From Adiantum capillus-veneris (lineage: Eukaryota > Streptophyta > Polypodiopsida > Polypodiales > Pteridaceae), in assembly GCA_014529385.2 (NCBI GenBank), contig CM043944.1, positions 51,597,768-51,661,767 on the forward strand: 64,000 nt of DNA, in the 5' to 3' direction. The notes below the pieces were generated by a model. That model ran no database searches. It saw only the letters and a list, made by a program, of their open reading frames with translations, and had not been told where the DNA came from. Positions 23,745 to 36,760 of the stretch are shown piece after piece. Positions within the stretch are counted from its first letter, which is position 1, and the number at the start of each line of letters is the position of its first letter. The position numbers and the translations under genes are program-made.

Positions 23745-24155
23745 TTGTGTAATACTTATATGGTGATTGATTCAGGCTTTTTGGTTTCCATCTCTCACCC
23801 GTTTGGATATGGTATAGAAGAAGACATTCTGGTTCCACCTATTGATACCCAATGTATAATTTCTTGTTTCAAAGGTGTGGTATTCCACAAAAAATTGCTT
23901 GATTTTGAGAAACAAACAATAATCACCCACTCTATATCTGTCTTAAACACAACGTCTGTCAATGATTGGCTCTCATTATTGATTCTCTCTAGAAAAGAGA
24001 AGGATAAGCTTTTGGAGGCATTTAGTACCTTCCTAGCCAATTTACCCATTATTGATGCACAAGATAGCTCAGATCTTGATTTTTTTTTTACTCCCACTAT
24101 TGTGAAAAAGTTATATTTTATTAATAACCTCCCTGTTGTCCGCCGTGCGGGTTAA
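23745..24155 (+). pseudogene. unrecognised 136-codon open frame
   Basis: The frame reads as ordinary globular protein (for example VSISHPFGYGIEEDILVPP and a helix SRKEKDKLLEAFSTFL) with no stop over 400 bp. It lies just right of the second 2.3-kb repeat and on the same strand as the RT. It could be a displaced C-terminal part of an element of that family or an unrelated gene fragment. I recognise no domain. Confidence 0.3.
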
Positions 24156-24670
24156 CAAATGGGATTGCTAGCCGATGGAAAGAAACGAGTTGTGGAAGTC
24201 AATCGGCCTTGCCACATACAACTTGCCAAAGTCGTGCCAAGATTTCCTTGCCAAAGCTAGGATTGGTCTAAAAAGAACATACAGAATTTTGTAATTTTTG
24301 CAATTTGCCTACTTTTGAAGATTTCACCTTGATAAGCTGTGTGCCGATGCTATGAAGCAGGAGGGCCTTGCCTTGCTTGACTAGTTTATGGTTGGGATGT
24401 TTGACAAGATGCATGGGACTACACCCCACACCAAGGAAAAATAGCCAAATTAACGTTGTGGTGATCCTTTAGTATGAACTCAAGGCCACCCCAACTCAAT
24501 GATGGTGACCTGCGGTGTGGTACAAAAGAGAAGAAGAAGAAGTGACTGGTGAGTAGGTTCTCTGGCTGCATGATAGAAATAAGAAAGGAAGCATAGGCCC
24601 TCACACACACTTGCCAAGAGTATTTGTGTGCAATTTGGTGCATATTGTAATCACCCCGAATGTGTGCATC
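24156..24670. other. no recognisable feature
   Basis: Unique-looking DNA without domains, long repeats or a convincing open frame. Confidence 0.4.

Positions 24671-24676
<6 letters not shown>

Positions 24677-24715
<39 letters not shown>
24677..24715. repeat. (GA)n microsatellite
   Basis: About 19 GA units. It creates artificial repetitive open frames (Arg-Glu and Leu-Ser) that are not genes. Confidence 0.97.
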
Positions 24716-24719
<4 letters not shown>

Positions 24720-24790
24720 CATGCAAGCTCATGCAAGACCACATCCAAGCTTGATCCCCTCGTCCATGGTTACCCTGAGCTCTGATATCG

Positions 24791-24955
24791 CCATAACCAC
24801 CCAACCGTCCTATATATAGGCCCTTGGGGATAGACACATGCTCATAACCACCCAAGCATCCTATATATAGGCCCTTGGATAGGGACATATGCATGATGAT
24901 AACCACCCAACCATCCTATATATAGGCCCTTGTCCCTAGCTATATATAGACCCCT
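24791..24955. repeat. three tandem units each with palindromic CCTATATATAGG
   Basis: Units of about 50-56 bp share ATAACCACCCAA, then CCTATATATAGG and GCCCTTG. The 12-bp TATA palindrome occurs at about 24809-24820, 24860-24871 and 24915-24926, and a fourth partial TATATATAG follows at 24941. They could act as TATA boxes on either strand; activity is untested. Confidence 0.85.
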
Positions 24956-25370
24956 TTATTGTGTCCTGGCCCTTGGACTTACACTAGCCATTGAGTAACT
25001 GGCAATAGAATTTGAGGGGGAAGCAATGGGAGTCCAAGAAAGTTGGGTAGGTGGTTGAGTGAGGTACCTAGTGTTTTGATTCTTTGGCTTCCCTCTCCCA
25101 CATCTAGAATCATCACGAGACCTCTTACCTCCTTTAGATTTCGAGGATTGTTCCTTAGTAGGAACTGCCGCCTTTTGCAAAAATGTCTCGAGTTCTCCAC
25201 TTGGTGAATTGGGAGGTAATTGCAGAAAAAGGACATCATGCTTCACATAGGTCTAGAGCAGTTCCTGATACATGAGATGAATGAAGAAGTTCCTTGATAG
25301 CTTTCTCGCCTACAGTGGTCATCCACTTGAGAATTTTTAGTGAACTTCTTGAGAGAATCTATAGAAAAAA

Positions 25371-25569
25371 ATTGTGGGATACTATGCATAATAATTGTTG
25401 GGGATGGAGAGAAAAAGAACTTGACACAAGATAATGAGCGACACACAATGATATTGTAAAATGTCTCTCTTCATGGGAAAACAATTGTGGGATACTATGC
25501 ATAATAATTGTTGGGGATAGAGAGAAAAAGAACTTGACACAAGACAATGAGCGACACACAATGATAGGC
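25371..25569. repeat. tandem duplication of an LTR terminus plus flank
   Basis: About 84 bp, starting ATTGTGGGATACTATGCATA and running through TGTTGGGGAT and CTTGACACAAGA, occurs at 25371-25455 and again at about 25484-25568. A 30-bp spacer separates the copies. It includes the end of the outer nested element's LTR, so that element effectively has two left termini (25396 and 25509). Confidence 0.85.
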
Positions 25570-25889
25570 GGTGGCTTATATTGCCTTAATGGTGTGTGTG
25601 TGTGTGTGATATCCTTTGGGGGGGGGGGGGGGGGGGGGGGTCACTTACAAGAAATAACCTATATCACATGCATTCAAACAGCATTAAAAAAACCCTTATA
25701 CTTACATGCGTAATAAAACAACACATTTTTCTTAAGAAAATTATGGATTTTTTTCCAAAATGAAATAAAAACCCCCTTTTGGGGGGTTACCCTCAAGGTG
25801 ATATCATTGATCTGGTTAGTGAATAGTGACCTAATCAACTGTGTCAAGTGGAGAGAGATAAGCTAGAGAGGTATCCCATATAACTTACA
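25509..25889 (-). repeat. 3' LTR of the outer nested element
   Basis: It runs from TGTTGGGGATAG to ATAACTTACA on the plus strand. It is followed by ACCCCCTTT, which is the polypurine tract AAAGGGGG on the minus strand. It contains a GT microsatellite and a 23-base G run (25618-25640). Confidence 0.7.
25618..25640 (+). repeat. homopolymer of 23 G
   Basis: An uninterrupted G run next to a (GT)n tract inside the LTR. Its length is probably variable and may be affected by sequencing or assembly. Confidence 0.95.
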
Positions 25890-25899
25890 AACCCCCTTT

Positions 25900-27360
25900 C
25901 AACTCATAAAGTGAGTCAAACCTATGAGGTGACACATAGCTCAAAATAGGTGATTGCATTGGGGGTTGAAGGTAGGAACGCCAACATAGACTCCTTAGGC
26001 TCAACGTTTATGATGCACCAATGTGGATCTAGAATAACTTACCATGCATGGCTCAGAGGCATGAGTTTTGGACATTTAGAGGCTGGGTCACGTGTGTCCT
26101 AAGCACACCCAAAAGTTGGCAACAATCTACCAAAATACAAATCCTTTAGGGGATAGAGTTGCAAATGTTTGCCCATAGATTGGACTCAGATACAAGTGTT
26201 GGGGAAGTTGATGCATGAGAAATGATGATGGGTGGTCTTACCACGTGTCAAAAACATGGACAATGTCTAAACCTTGACAAACATGATATATACAGGTTAC
26301 AGGAAAACTCGTAGGAAAAAAACATTCAAGAGAAAGTGGTTCCCATTCCAAATTGTTGCATTGTGCTTCGGTATTTGGGTGATCTTTCTCAATATCTTCA
26401 AAAGCCTTGAGAAGGCTAGAATCTCCCGAGATCAAAGAGGTTATTAAAGATCCTCAAAGTTGAGGTTGTATAGCTCCATGTTATCCACAAGAAGAGGCTC
26501 TAAACCAGCGGTGATGGTCAAATCGTAGTACCATGGATTGAGATCCTAAGGTACATTGCTCGTCAATCCTTTTATGTCTTTCTTTTTCCAAAGCTTTAAC
26601 CTTTGGCGAGTTGGCTCACGTTGAGGTTGCAATTTTTGAGCATGGTGATCTTGATAACTCCTTCAATTGTGCTTTGAATGGTGGGAAATTGACTTTGTTG
26701 AAGAGTCGGTGCCATAAGATTGGATTGAAATGACGAATGGTTTTATTCCAATGCCATGTTGAGTAAACACTTGTGAGAATGCCCCCTTAAGAGTTCAAAA
26801 TCTCTTGTTCAGTGAAAAATGGACCTTTATGGTTTCTGTAATTGAACTAGAGTTTTTTTTTAAAACAAAAAGCTTACTAGGTGGGTGTGTGTGTGTGTGT
26901 GTGTATGTGTGTGCGCGCGCGCGCTCATGAAGCCTAAGAGGATGACACTAAAGATTTTGGGAGATTCCCTCTGTTGAGGTGCAAGTGGAAGGGGCAATAA
27001 CCCTTGGTGTTGGGCACCAAAAGGTAGCATGAGATGGAGCATAAGGAGCGGCACAATGTTATCTTAAGGCAAGCATAGGGAGAGGGAGATGGTGCACAAG
27101 GCACTTCCTTGTGACAGTTAATGAGCTTCAAGCTCTCAAGCTCATGGCCATGGAGACATTCGTAGCGCTTATGTGAAGAAAAACACCTCATGCTCAAAAT
27201 TTATGGCTGTTTAAAAAGCCCGCCACTTCAAATTGAGGCATGACATCATTGCTTGAGCCTTTGGAAATAACTTTCCAATTTCAGTGGAGTTTTAAAGCAT
27301 AAGTAATTTGTATATAATGGTAGGGTTTAATTTAAAATAAGGACCTAAAATCATAAATCC
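25900..27360 (-). other. internal region of the outer nested element, non-coding
   Basis: About 1.46 kb between the polypurine tract and the primer site. There are only short frames with no gag, protease, integrase or RT motif. A (GT)n-(GC)n microsatellite lies at about 26886-26925. Confidence 0.5.
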
Positions 27361-28740
27361 CACTTTGATACCATGTTGGGAATGGAGAGAGAGAGAGAGA
27401 GAGATTTGATTTGATTTGATTTGGTATTAATGTTGCGGGGGGCCAGAAATGACCCATGGGACCTTAAAGTGATACATAGTCTCCCCTCACGGTGGTGTAT
27501 GGTGTGGTGTGTGTTATTCTCTTTTTGTGTTCCTATGAGTGTCTTTTGATGCTCAAGTATGCGGGTGAGGTATGTTCCGAGAGCTATAGGGAAGGGGTCT
27601 GTCTTGGATAATAGGTCCGCAAAGGTAGAACAACTGCTTAAAAGTGGTTGAAAATTAGCCCGGATGTGAGCGTATTTTGGGCATTCCAATGTCACATGTG
27701 CTTCATCTTCGGGAGCTTGCATTGTACATGATGTGCATATCCGTTTAGAAGCATCAATTTTCAGCCAGCCCTCTGTTTCTATTTTGAGCATATGTGACCT
27801 TGTGTGCATCAAAGAGATGGCTCTTCGTGCCATGTGGGGCATGGGTGTTCGTATGTGGGCCTGGGTTTCCATTGGGTTTGTGCTATAGCCTTCCCAATAC
27901 TTTGTGTTGACATGCTTGCAATAGTATTCAAATTTCGAGCGGTGTTGCGTTGTCTTCCACTTGGTGTGGAGGCTATTTAGTAATGCAATTTCAAAATTCA
28001 GCATGTGTTCTCCCTCCTTGACCTCCTCAATAAGCATGTCCACATATGCCTCTACATTCCATTTAGCAAACCATTTCTTAATATCCTTTATGAGGCTCAA
28101 TGACAGAAATTTGCTTTTTTTTGTCTTTTGTGGCGCACATCCCGTTTCCCATGCAATGCGGGGGATTCGTAGTAGGCATCGCTTTGACCTTCATGATATA
28201 CGTGTACATTTTTTGCAATGCTTTCATTTCTAGTGGTCTCTTGCCTGTCTCCAAGAGTAGCAAGGAGTATGGTGTCGTCTTTTTGACCCCCATGTGTCGA
28301 CATAGACTCTTTTTCTGAATTTTTTCAATTTCATTCCATGTGTGGGCTGAAATGCTTGCTCCCCAGATTTCCACTCCGTAGAGGATGGCTTGCACTACGA
28401 ATGTCTCAAAAATGGTCACTTTTATCTCCCATCTTTTTATGCTCCTTTCTGTGCACATGTTTTCAAATTGATAGTACTTGGCATGGCCGATGTCAATTCT
28501 ATTATGTGCGCATTGTCCCCAAGCATAGTTGCACGGGATGTCAATCCCCAAGTACTTGAAACTGTCGACTTTCTCAATTTGTTTCCCTTGATACATGAGG
28601 GGGGCGTGGATATCCATCTTACGAGTCTTTACAATCATGAACTTTGTTTTGTCTACATTGATTGATAGACCCACATTTTCACAAAAAGCATGTAGCTCAT
28701 CGACCAATTTCTGTAGAACTGTAATGTCATGGGCAAAAAG
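27351..28740 (-). pseudogene. LINE ORF2 C-terminal part (RT thumb, zinc region)
   Basis: Two overlapping minus-strand frames (28078-28863 and 27351-28100) hold the part after the YADD motif. They begin at DVTLFAHD, continue through LSINVDKTKFM and FKYLGIDI, then LYGVEIWGAS, and end with CTSCTMQAPEDEAH-x5-CP, the Cys/His motif found at the end of many plant LINE ORF2 proteins. A frameshift near 28090 separates them. The beginning joins in sense to the part at 32764-34884 across the inserted element. Confidence 0.85.
27361..27373 (-). promoter_or_regulatory. primer-binding site of the outer nested element
   Basis: The minus strand reads TGGTATCAAAGTG directly after the LTR end CCCAACA. It matches the start of the plant initiator-Met primer site TGGTATCA, as in many copia elements. 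Confidence 0.75.
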
Positions 28741-29831
28741 TGTAACATCCCCAACCCGCTTATACCAAGATCGGGATGGGATCCTTGACAGGTCTCTAGG
28801 TCTGATAAAAATCGGAGTCTCTAAACAAGAAAAATCCAAGGAATAGACCTTTACCATTGACAATGGCTTGGGTCTATAGCCTTAGAAGCAGACCCAGTCC
28901 TGTCTCACAGCGGAAACGGGACAATGTATTCAAACAACCTACAAAAAAGAATCTTATTTAGGCCCTATAACTTCATTACTTAGATTATGGTTTCCTTAGC
29001 CCACGCTTTTTTCCCCCTAACATATGTGAGGGTACAGCCGTTGGTGGATTCCTCTTCCAAGTGAGAAGTTTCTAAAACGTTTTACTGCACGGGAATGGAT
29101 AGTTACCTGACTAATCAGGTCCACCCGTCCATGATTGACAACCTTAGTCAATCCCCACTTACCACCCCGCACTCACACATGATTCAATTATCTTACTATC
29201 ACATTGTTTTAAACATTTAAAATAATGATTCCTTTTAACTTTCCGTCACAATAATTCCTTGAATCAATTATTAAAGACATCATTGAAAGCATTCTTTTAG
29301 AAAACAAACATCTTTAAACTTAAGACAGGGTACTGTCAATCAAAACATTGTCTATAATAACCATGACCAGTACTCTTCTTGTCTCAAGACCACCTAAGGT
29401 GAAAAACGGCACCCATTCCTTATTCAAATCCGGAGTGGATAAACCCCCACCCAAGGTTCCGGGTGCCCATACACCAAACCAGTTGCCCATACAACCGGGC
29501 GGCTCCCCTAGGATTAAAAAAACGGTATCCTAACTTATGTAGAAACATCAAGACATGACACGGAGTAGAAACTCATCGTTCATGGGGGTAACCGACTTAA
29601 CCGTGGCTAGAAAGCCAATCATTATCATCAATTTATATCAAGGAGTCGGAGGTGTCTTGAGACAAGCTGTCTTAAGGATGATCAAACATATCTTTCCTAA
29701 TTCAACCAGTTTTAACCCAAATAATTCTTTCCTACCTTATAAATAAATGCACGTTGGAAGTTACCTTCCGTTTTGCGTCAGTTTATCCTTCTTACGTATG
29801 CAATGCTAATTTATAAAATAACTTAAACTAA

Positions 29832-30026
29832 TTAAAGACTTAATTGAATAATGGGACACCCCCCCTGGGATTGATTGGCCATCTGCTGCTGCACTGGCGC
29901 CTGAAGACTCTCCTCCGTAGGCCTACTACTAGGCCCGGCTTTGTCATCGTGCGACGCTCTAGTTTGTTTTGAAGCTACTTCCTCATCATCAGATGTAGGA
30001 TTTTCTCGGGTTCTTTTTGGTGCCAT
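29832..30026 (-). CDS. short Gag-N-terminus-like open frame
   Basis: 64 codons beginning MAPKRTRENPTSDDEE, basic then acidic, rich in Ser, Gln and Pro. It resembles the first residues of some gypsy Gag proteins, but the match rests on style rather than a domain. It lies 2.2 kb downstream of the TATA box on the same strand, after the tandem repeats. If the insertion is a solo LTR, this would be a small frame inside an LTR. Confidence 0.3.
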   Translation of the reverse strand: MAPKRTRENPTSDDEEVASKQTRASHDDKAGPSSRPTEESLQAPVQQQMANQSQGGCPIIQLSL

Positions 30027-30689
30027 AACTTCTTATCCGTTTAAAAAGGATGTCTAATCATTAGGTAAATAAATCAAAATCTAAACTTAGCCTTTATATT
30101 CAACCGTAACCCATCCAAGGTTAAATTTATAGTTTTATTTGATAAATTCTTGACCTAGTAATTTCTTATTTGTCTATATAAGCATGATAACTTCTTCCAC
30201 TGCTTCCCTAAGGGTTTTCTAAGCTCTCCGAACTTTCTTATAATTTTCTATATCTTTTTCCTAATTTTCCTATCAACTTTTAAGCTAATAATTTACTTAT
30301 TTTGGGCTTAATATTTAATTGTATTTAATTTCTCTTAAAGATTTCATTTCCTTAACTTGATATCCTAGGTTTACACTTACTATAATCTTCCTAAAAACTT
30401 TTGACCACAAAGTCTATTTATTTTAATTAATCATTCACTAAAATTAGGACTTTTGGTCAATTATAATTTACTAACCTCACTAATTAACTATGGTCTAATT
30501 AACACAAGTAGATAAGGATATTTTTGACCTCTGGTAATTAGCTTATTATTTTCCAACTTAGTTATATAATTTCCATCTTCAATTTTCATCTAAATTTAGG
30601 ATAATTTGACTTAGATAAATACTTATACTACTTTTTTTTTACCTTGAAATATTTTTCACGTCCTCTTTATTATATAAAATAATTGTGGT

Positions 30690-31850
30690 AAATAGAATGT
30701 AATCATATAGCATGATTTACTAATTTTCCCCTTGAAATTTCCACCAAAATTAGTATAATTTGACTTAAATAAATATCTATACTACTTTTCTAACCTTGTC
30801 ATAATTATTACAGCCTCTTCACCCTATAATACAGCTCTGATAAATAGCATGTAATCATATAGCATGTTTTACTAATTTCCCCCTTGAAATTTCCACCAAA
30901 ATTAGTATATTTTGACTTAGATAAATATTTATACTACTTTTCTAACCTTGGCATAATTATCACGGCCTCTTTACCCTATAATACAGCTCTGATAAATAGC
31001 ATGTAGTTATAGCACATGATTTACTAATTTTCCCCTTTACTTTTTAGCTAGAAATGGTATAATTTGACTTACATAAATATCTATACTACTTTTCTAACCT
31101 TGGCATAATTATCACGGCCTCTTTACCCTATGATACAGCTCTTAAAAATAGCATGTAATTATAGCACATAATTTACTAATTTCCCCCTTTAATTTACCCC
31201 TAAAAACAGCATAATTCCACTAAGATAATTAGTTAAACTAATTTTCTGAGCTTATCCTAATTATCACAGGTTTTCTAACACCTAATTAACCACTGATAAA
31301 TGTATCACAACAATTGAAATCAATTTACTAATTTCCCCTATTTAAATAGCTCAAAAAACAGAGTAATTCTACATAATTAATTAGCTAGATTCATTATCTG
31401 AGCTTTTCCTAATTATCACGGGTTCCTTAGCACCCAATTAACCATTGATAAATATATTATAGCAATTGAAATCAATTTACTAATTTCTCCTATTTAAATA
31501 GCTCAAAAAATAGAGTAATTCTGCATAATTAATTAGCTAGATTCATTATCTGAGCTTTTTCTAATTATCACGGGTTCCTTATCACCCAATTAACCACTGA
31601 TAAATATTTTATAGCAATTGAAATCAATTTACTAATTTCCCCTATTTAAATAGCTCAAAAATAGAGTAATTCTGCATAATTAATTAGCTAGATTCGTTAT
31701 CTGAGTTTTTCCTAATTATCACGGGTTCCTTAACACCCAATTAACCACTAATAAATATTTTGTAGCAATTGAAATCAATTTACTAATTTCCCCTATTTAA
31801 ATAGCTCAAAAAACAGAGTAATTCTGCATAATTAATTAGGAAAATTACTC
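30690..31850. repeat. tandem repeats of about 150 bp in the 4-kb insertion
   Basis: Two related repeat groups follow each other. 30690-31200 has four units with AGCATGTAAT/TTTACTAATTTTCCCC. 31250-31850 has four units containing GAAATCAATTTACTAATTTC, at 31326, 31468, 31620 and 31771, so the spacing is 142-152 bp. All units are AT-rich and non-coding. Confidence 0.9.
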
Positions 31851-32262
31851 AGAACATTATAGGATAATTTTCCTAGCTTAATGACTGTCTAATGCAACTC
31901 TAATAATTACCTCATCTTAATCGAAGCTTAATTAATATATTTATCATTAATTCATGGTTAATTTGGCTAATTTCAGCCATAATATGATAGGATAATTAAT
32001 TAGCTTAATATTTCTAAGCTTAATTACAATAATCAGCAGAGATTAATTAATTTAAAGAGGTTTAAGGAGCATGCATAGGCTTAATCTTTGATTTATTAAC
32101 AATTTATCTTAATCTAACCTTGCTAATTAAGAAGGATTAAGTTAATTACCGTTAGGATTAATCAATTAGAGATTAAACTCTAATGATTTCTGCGTAGTGT
32201 TCTCTCTAGATGAGAGAGAGAGTAGCAAGGCTCCGAGTCCGTCCAAAATGTGAAGCTAGGGG

Positions 32263-32274
32263 TCCTATTTATAG
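32263..32274 (-). promoter_or_regulatory. TATA box of the 4-kb insertion
   Basis: The minus strand reads CTATAAATAGG, a canonical plant TATA box, about 490 bp inside the right terminus. A GC-richer leader with a GA repeat (about 32213-32224) follows. Position and strand fit the U3/R border of an LTR read leftward. Confidence 0.6.
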
Positions 32275-32763
32275 TTTTCTGGCACTCATAAGCTCTCACC
32301 GGCTGAAAAAGGCAGTTGCTTGAAGTTCAAGCAGCCCCCAACAAGTCATAAAACGACCCCTGTTGCTAAATGAGTCCCTGGCAGGTCAGTGATGACCCTC
32401 CCATTACCTGCCAGCTTTTAAAATGTCAATTTTGCTATAATTTGACCTATTTTTGCTTAATTGGTAAATATCTTGTAAATATCTGGGAGACTTTTAATAA
32501 AGTCTATGCTTAAATGATTACTGTAACCCTTCAATTTTTCTATTTTACTCAATTCACAGTGTAAACTTCCAGGGGTCATAACTACGCCAGTTTTTATCGG
32601 AATTCAATTCTGAAAATTTCTAGCCCGGGGTTTGCTGTGCTTAAGATTCCAAAAATACCAAGATTTGCCATGGTCAGACAATTCTACATAGCTTTTTCAA
32701 TAATCATATCAGTTTGATTAAGCTTATACAACCTTTAAGGTTTCAGAAACTGGAAACCTTACA

Positions 32764-34884
32764 AAAAGAGCCACATCGTCTGCATAGATGAGCATGAGAA
32801 GTGTAAGCATCCCGATGGCTGGTTCATCCCCTTCTAGTTGAGGGGGGAAGCTTTCTATTTGATCAATGCACAATCCAAAAAGAGTAGGGGAGAGAGGGCA
32901 TCCTTGTTTGATCCCCATGTTGCTCGAGAAAGCTTTGGACAGGCCTTCGTGCGTTTTTAGTTGACATATGACTCTGTCATAGAGACGTGCTACCGCACTC
33001 TTGAGATGCATCAGTACTTTTATGCATTCCATCCTTTTCCATATACCCATTCTTGGGACTGTGTCAAAGGCTTTGGTGAAATCTACAAAGCAGCAGTATA
33101 ATGTTTTTCCCTTTAGCCGACTCTCTTACATTAATACCCTGAGTGAAACAAGGTGATCAATGGTGCTATGTTTTGGTCGGAAACCTGCTTGTTCTTTTGC
33201 TTGTTTTCCATTTGTCTCAGCCCATTTGCTTATGCTTTGTTCTAAGATGTTTCCCGAAAGCTTTGCCATGCAAGATCCTACCATAATGGTACGGTAGTTG
33301 GTAGGCTAATTTACATCCCCTTTTTTGTAAAGTGCTTTGATCCAGTTCTTTTGCCAATCCTCGGGTAGCCCTTGAACAATGGCTTGGTTTAGCATTCTAT
33401 GTATCCACTCTCTAGCTCTCATACCTGACCATTTAAGCATTTCTGAGTTCAAGTGTAGTATGTCCGGAGCTTTCCCATTTGCAAGTTTCTGAATGCCTTT
33501 TTTAACCGTTTCGAAATCAAAGTGGTCTTGGGCATGGAGATCGGTTTGCATGTGTGGCATTTCTTCCGCATTATTATGCACATATAGTTGTTCCACATAC
33601 ATGTACATGTCATCTGAGATTATGTCCCCCATAATGTCATGTCTTCGTCCTTTTATTTTCAGCCATTCCTTTTTGGGATTTTTCTTGAAGTTGGCTATGG
33701 CTTGTGTCTCCGTGCGTAGCTCATAGTTTCTTCTTTTTCGCCTCTTGAGATTTGTGTAGTCTTTTGATAGAGTTTCCCATTCCATGTTCGTCGTTGACAG
33801 TGCCCACAATTGTTTTTTTACATACTTGCACTCTTCATCAAACCATGGGTTATGCGGTAGCCCTTTAACATGATTTCCTCGCCGATGCATTTTTCCCATT
33901 GTTTGTTCCACGGCGTCACATAGAGCTTGTTTGAAAATTGGCCATGTTTGTTCAATGTGTGATGGCATGGGTGCATGAGCAGTGCATTGTCTAGATGTTC
34001 TGCATACATTCTTTTCTTGTCCACTTGCATTTTGTATGTCCATGATCGGGCATGGGGCTGTTTTTCTGCTTTTTGAGTGGGAACTTGTAGCCATACATGG
34101 ATTGGGGTGTGGTCCAAATTGGGTGACCTCTTCCCAATTGTAAAATTACTTACAATATGGGATGCCTCATATGCAAGCAATACATAATCAATAGCACTCA
34201 TGCTTTTGTTGGCCGTGTAGCATGTGCATTCTCCGGATTTTTCAAACTTGTTCCATTGACGGCGATTAGTTGTAAGGATGTCATCATACTGAGCAATGCA
34301 ATACCTTGCGGGTTTGTAATGAGATCTTTCGAACATCTCTCCCATGTGGGATCTAGTATCTCATTATGTTCAAGCATTGGAGGTGTCATGAGATCCACCA
34401 TTTGCATTTGCGCATGTGCTATGCGAGAATTCATGTCCCCAATAAGCATAATCATCCCTTCTTGTGCATAGGCATGGATATCAGCATACAGATCCTCGAA
34501 AGGGTAATTCTTCTCTACATTGAAGGCACCAAAGAATGGTGACTCTCTATGGGGGATGTAGCACCCGGCAATGAACATAGGTTTAGGTTTTGTGTTAAAC
34601 TTGATCCATATGTACCGGTTATGAGCATCTGTCTTGCAAATTGTGATCATTTTTCTGAGTTCCTCTCGGTATATCACCGTGACTCCTCCTTGTCCCCTCA
34701 TTTTTGTACATGGCATTCGTAGGGAGTGTGTGACGTATCCTTCAATGTGTGGTATTCTACATGCATCGTGTTCCCATGTTTCCAATAAAAAGAGAATGTC
34801 GGCTTGTGGTAGGACTTCTGTTAATCCTTCTCCTTTATGCCACGGGAAGCCTCTGCAATTCCAACTTGTCACGTGTAGTTCCAT
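32764..34884 (-). pseudogene. LINE ORF2 N-terminal part (AP-endonuclease and RT)
   Basis: The frame starts at an ATG (34882-34884), MELHVTSWNCRG. AP-endonuclease residues are seen in order: Asn of SWNCRG, Glu of FLLETW, GDMNSR, SAIDYVLL and LDHTPIHV, where the usual SDH is LDH. RT follows with NGKAPD, KALYKKGDVN, motif A as CFVDFTKAFDT, motif B as GIKQGCPLSP and motif C as YADD (about 32775). Frameshifts occur near 34200 and 34090, with in-frame stops near 33302 and 33127. The text ends at DDVALF, where the 4-kb insertion begins. Confidence 0.88.
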
Positions 34885-34905
34885 GAACCCATGGGTCGCG
34901 CATTG

Positions 34906-35914
<1,009 letters not shown>

Positions 35915-36062
35915 GTGGGCAGCCCCAACAGGTGGCGCGATAGCCCATAGCCCATGTGGGTTGTAGCTCGTGTGGGACCAGCTGTCGCTACCAGGCCTGG
36001 GTCTGCTCACATTCGCGACAAGGGGCAAGTGGCCTACAACGACAGGGCGTGCAGGTCACCAA

Positions 36063-36481
<419 letters not shown>

Positions 36482-36760
36482 ATAACCCACAATACATGAT
36501 CAAACCAAAATGCATTACCATACTTGCATTCATCTCCCTCTTCCATAAAATCACACCCACATTTTATGAATGGCCTCAAAAACTTGGAGAAATTGGATAG
36601 GAGAATTTTTTGTAACCCAAGCTTTGTAGCTATTTTATCCTTGTCATTGAGTAGTGTTTGTAGCAATCCTTCATTAAAGGGGGCTAGTAGTGGAAAACAA
36701 CCAAAGGCCTAAGCCTTCAGATGTGCCTCATTAAGCAAGAGTTCCAAGAGTCTGTCAAGG

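Larger units (their letters stand above)
28741..32763 (-). mobile_element. 4,023-bp TG...CA insertion with AAAAG duplication (level 3 of nest)
   Basis: The insertion interrupts the LINE RT gene within the codons for DDV(A/T)LF. It begins TGTAACATCCCC and ends CCTTACA. It is flanked by AAAAG on both sides (28736-28740 and 32764-32768), the hallmark of LTR-element integration. Read on the minus strand it has a TATA box (CTATAAATAGG, about 32263-32274), about 1.5 kb of tandem repeats and a small open frame starting MAPKRTRENP. I found no second LTR inside, so it is either a solo LTR about 4 kb long or a LARD whose LTRs I cannot see. Confidence 0.8.
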
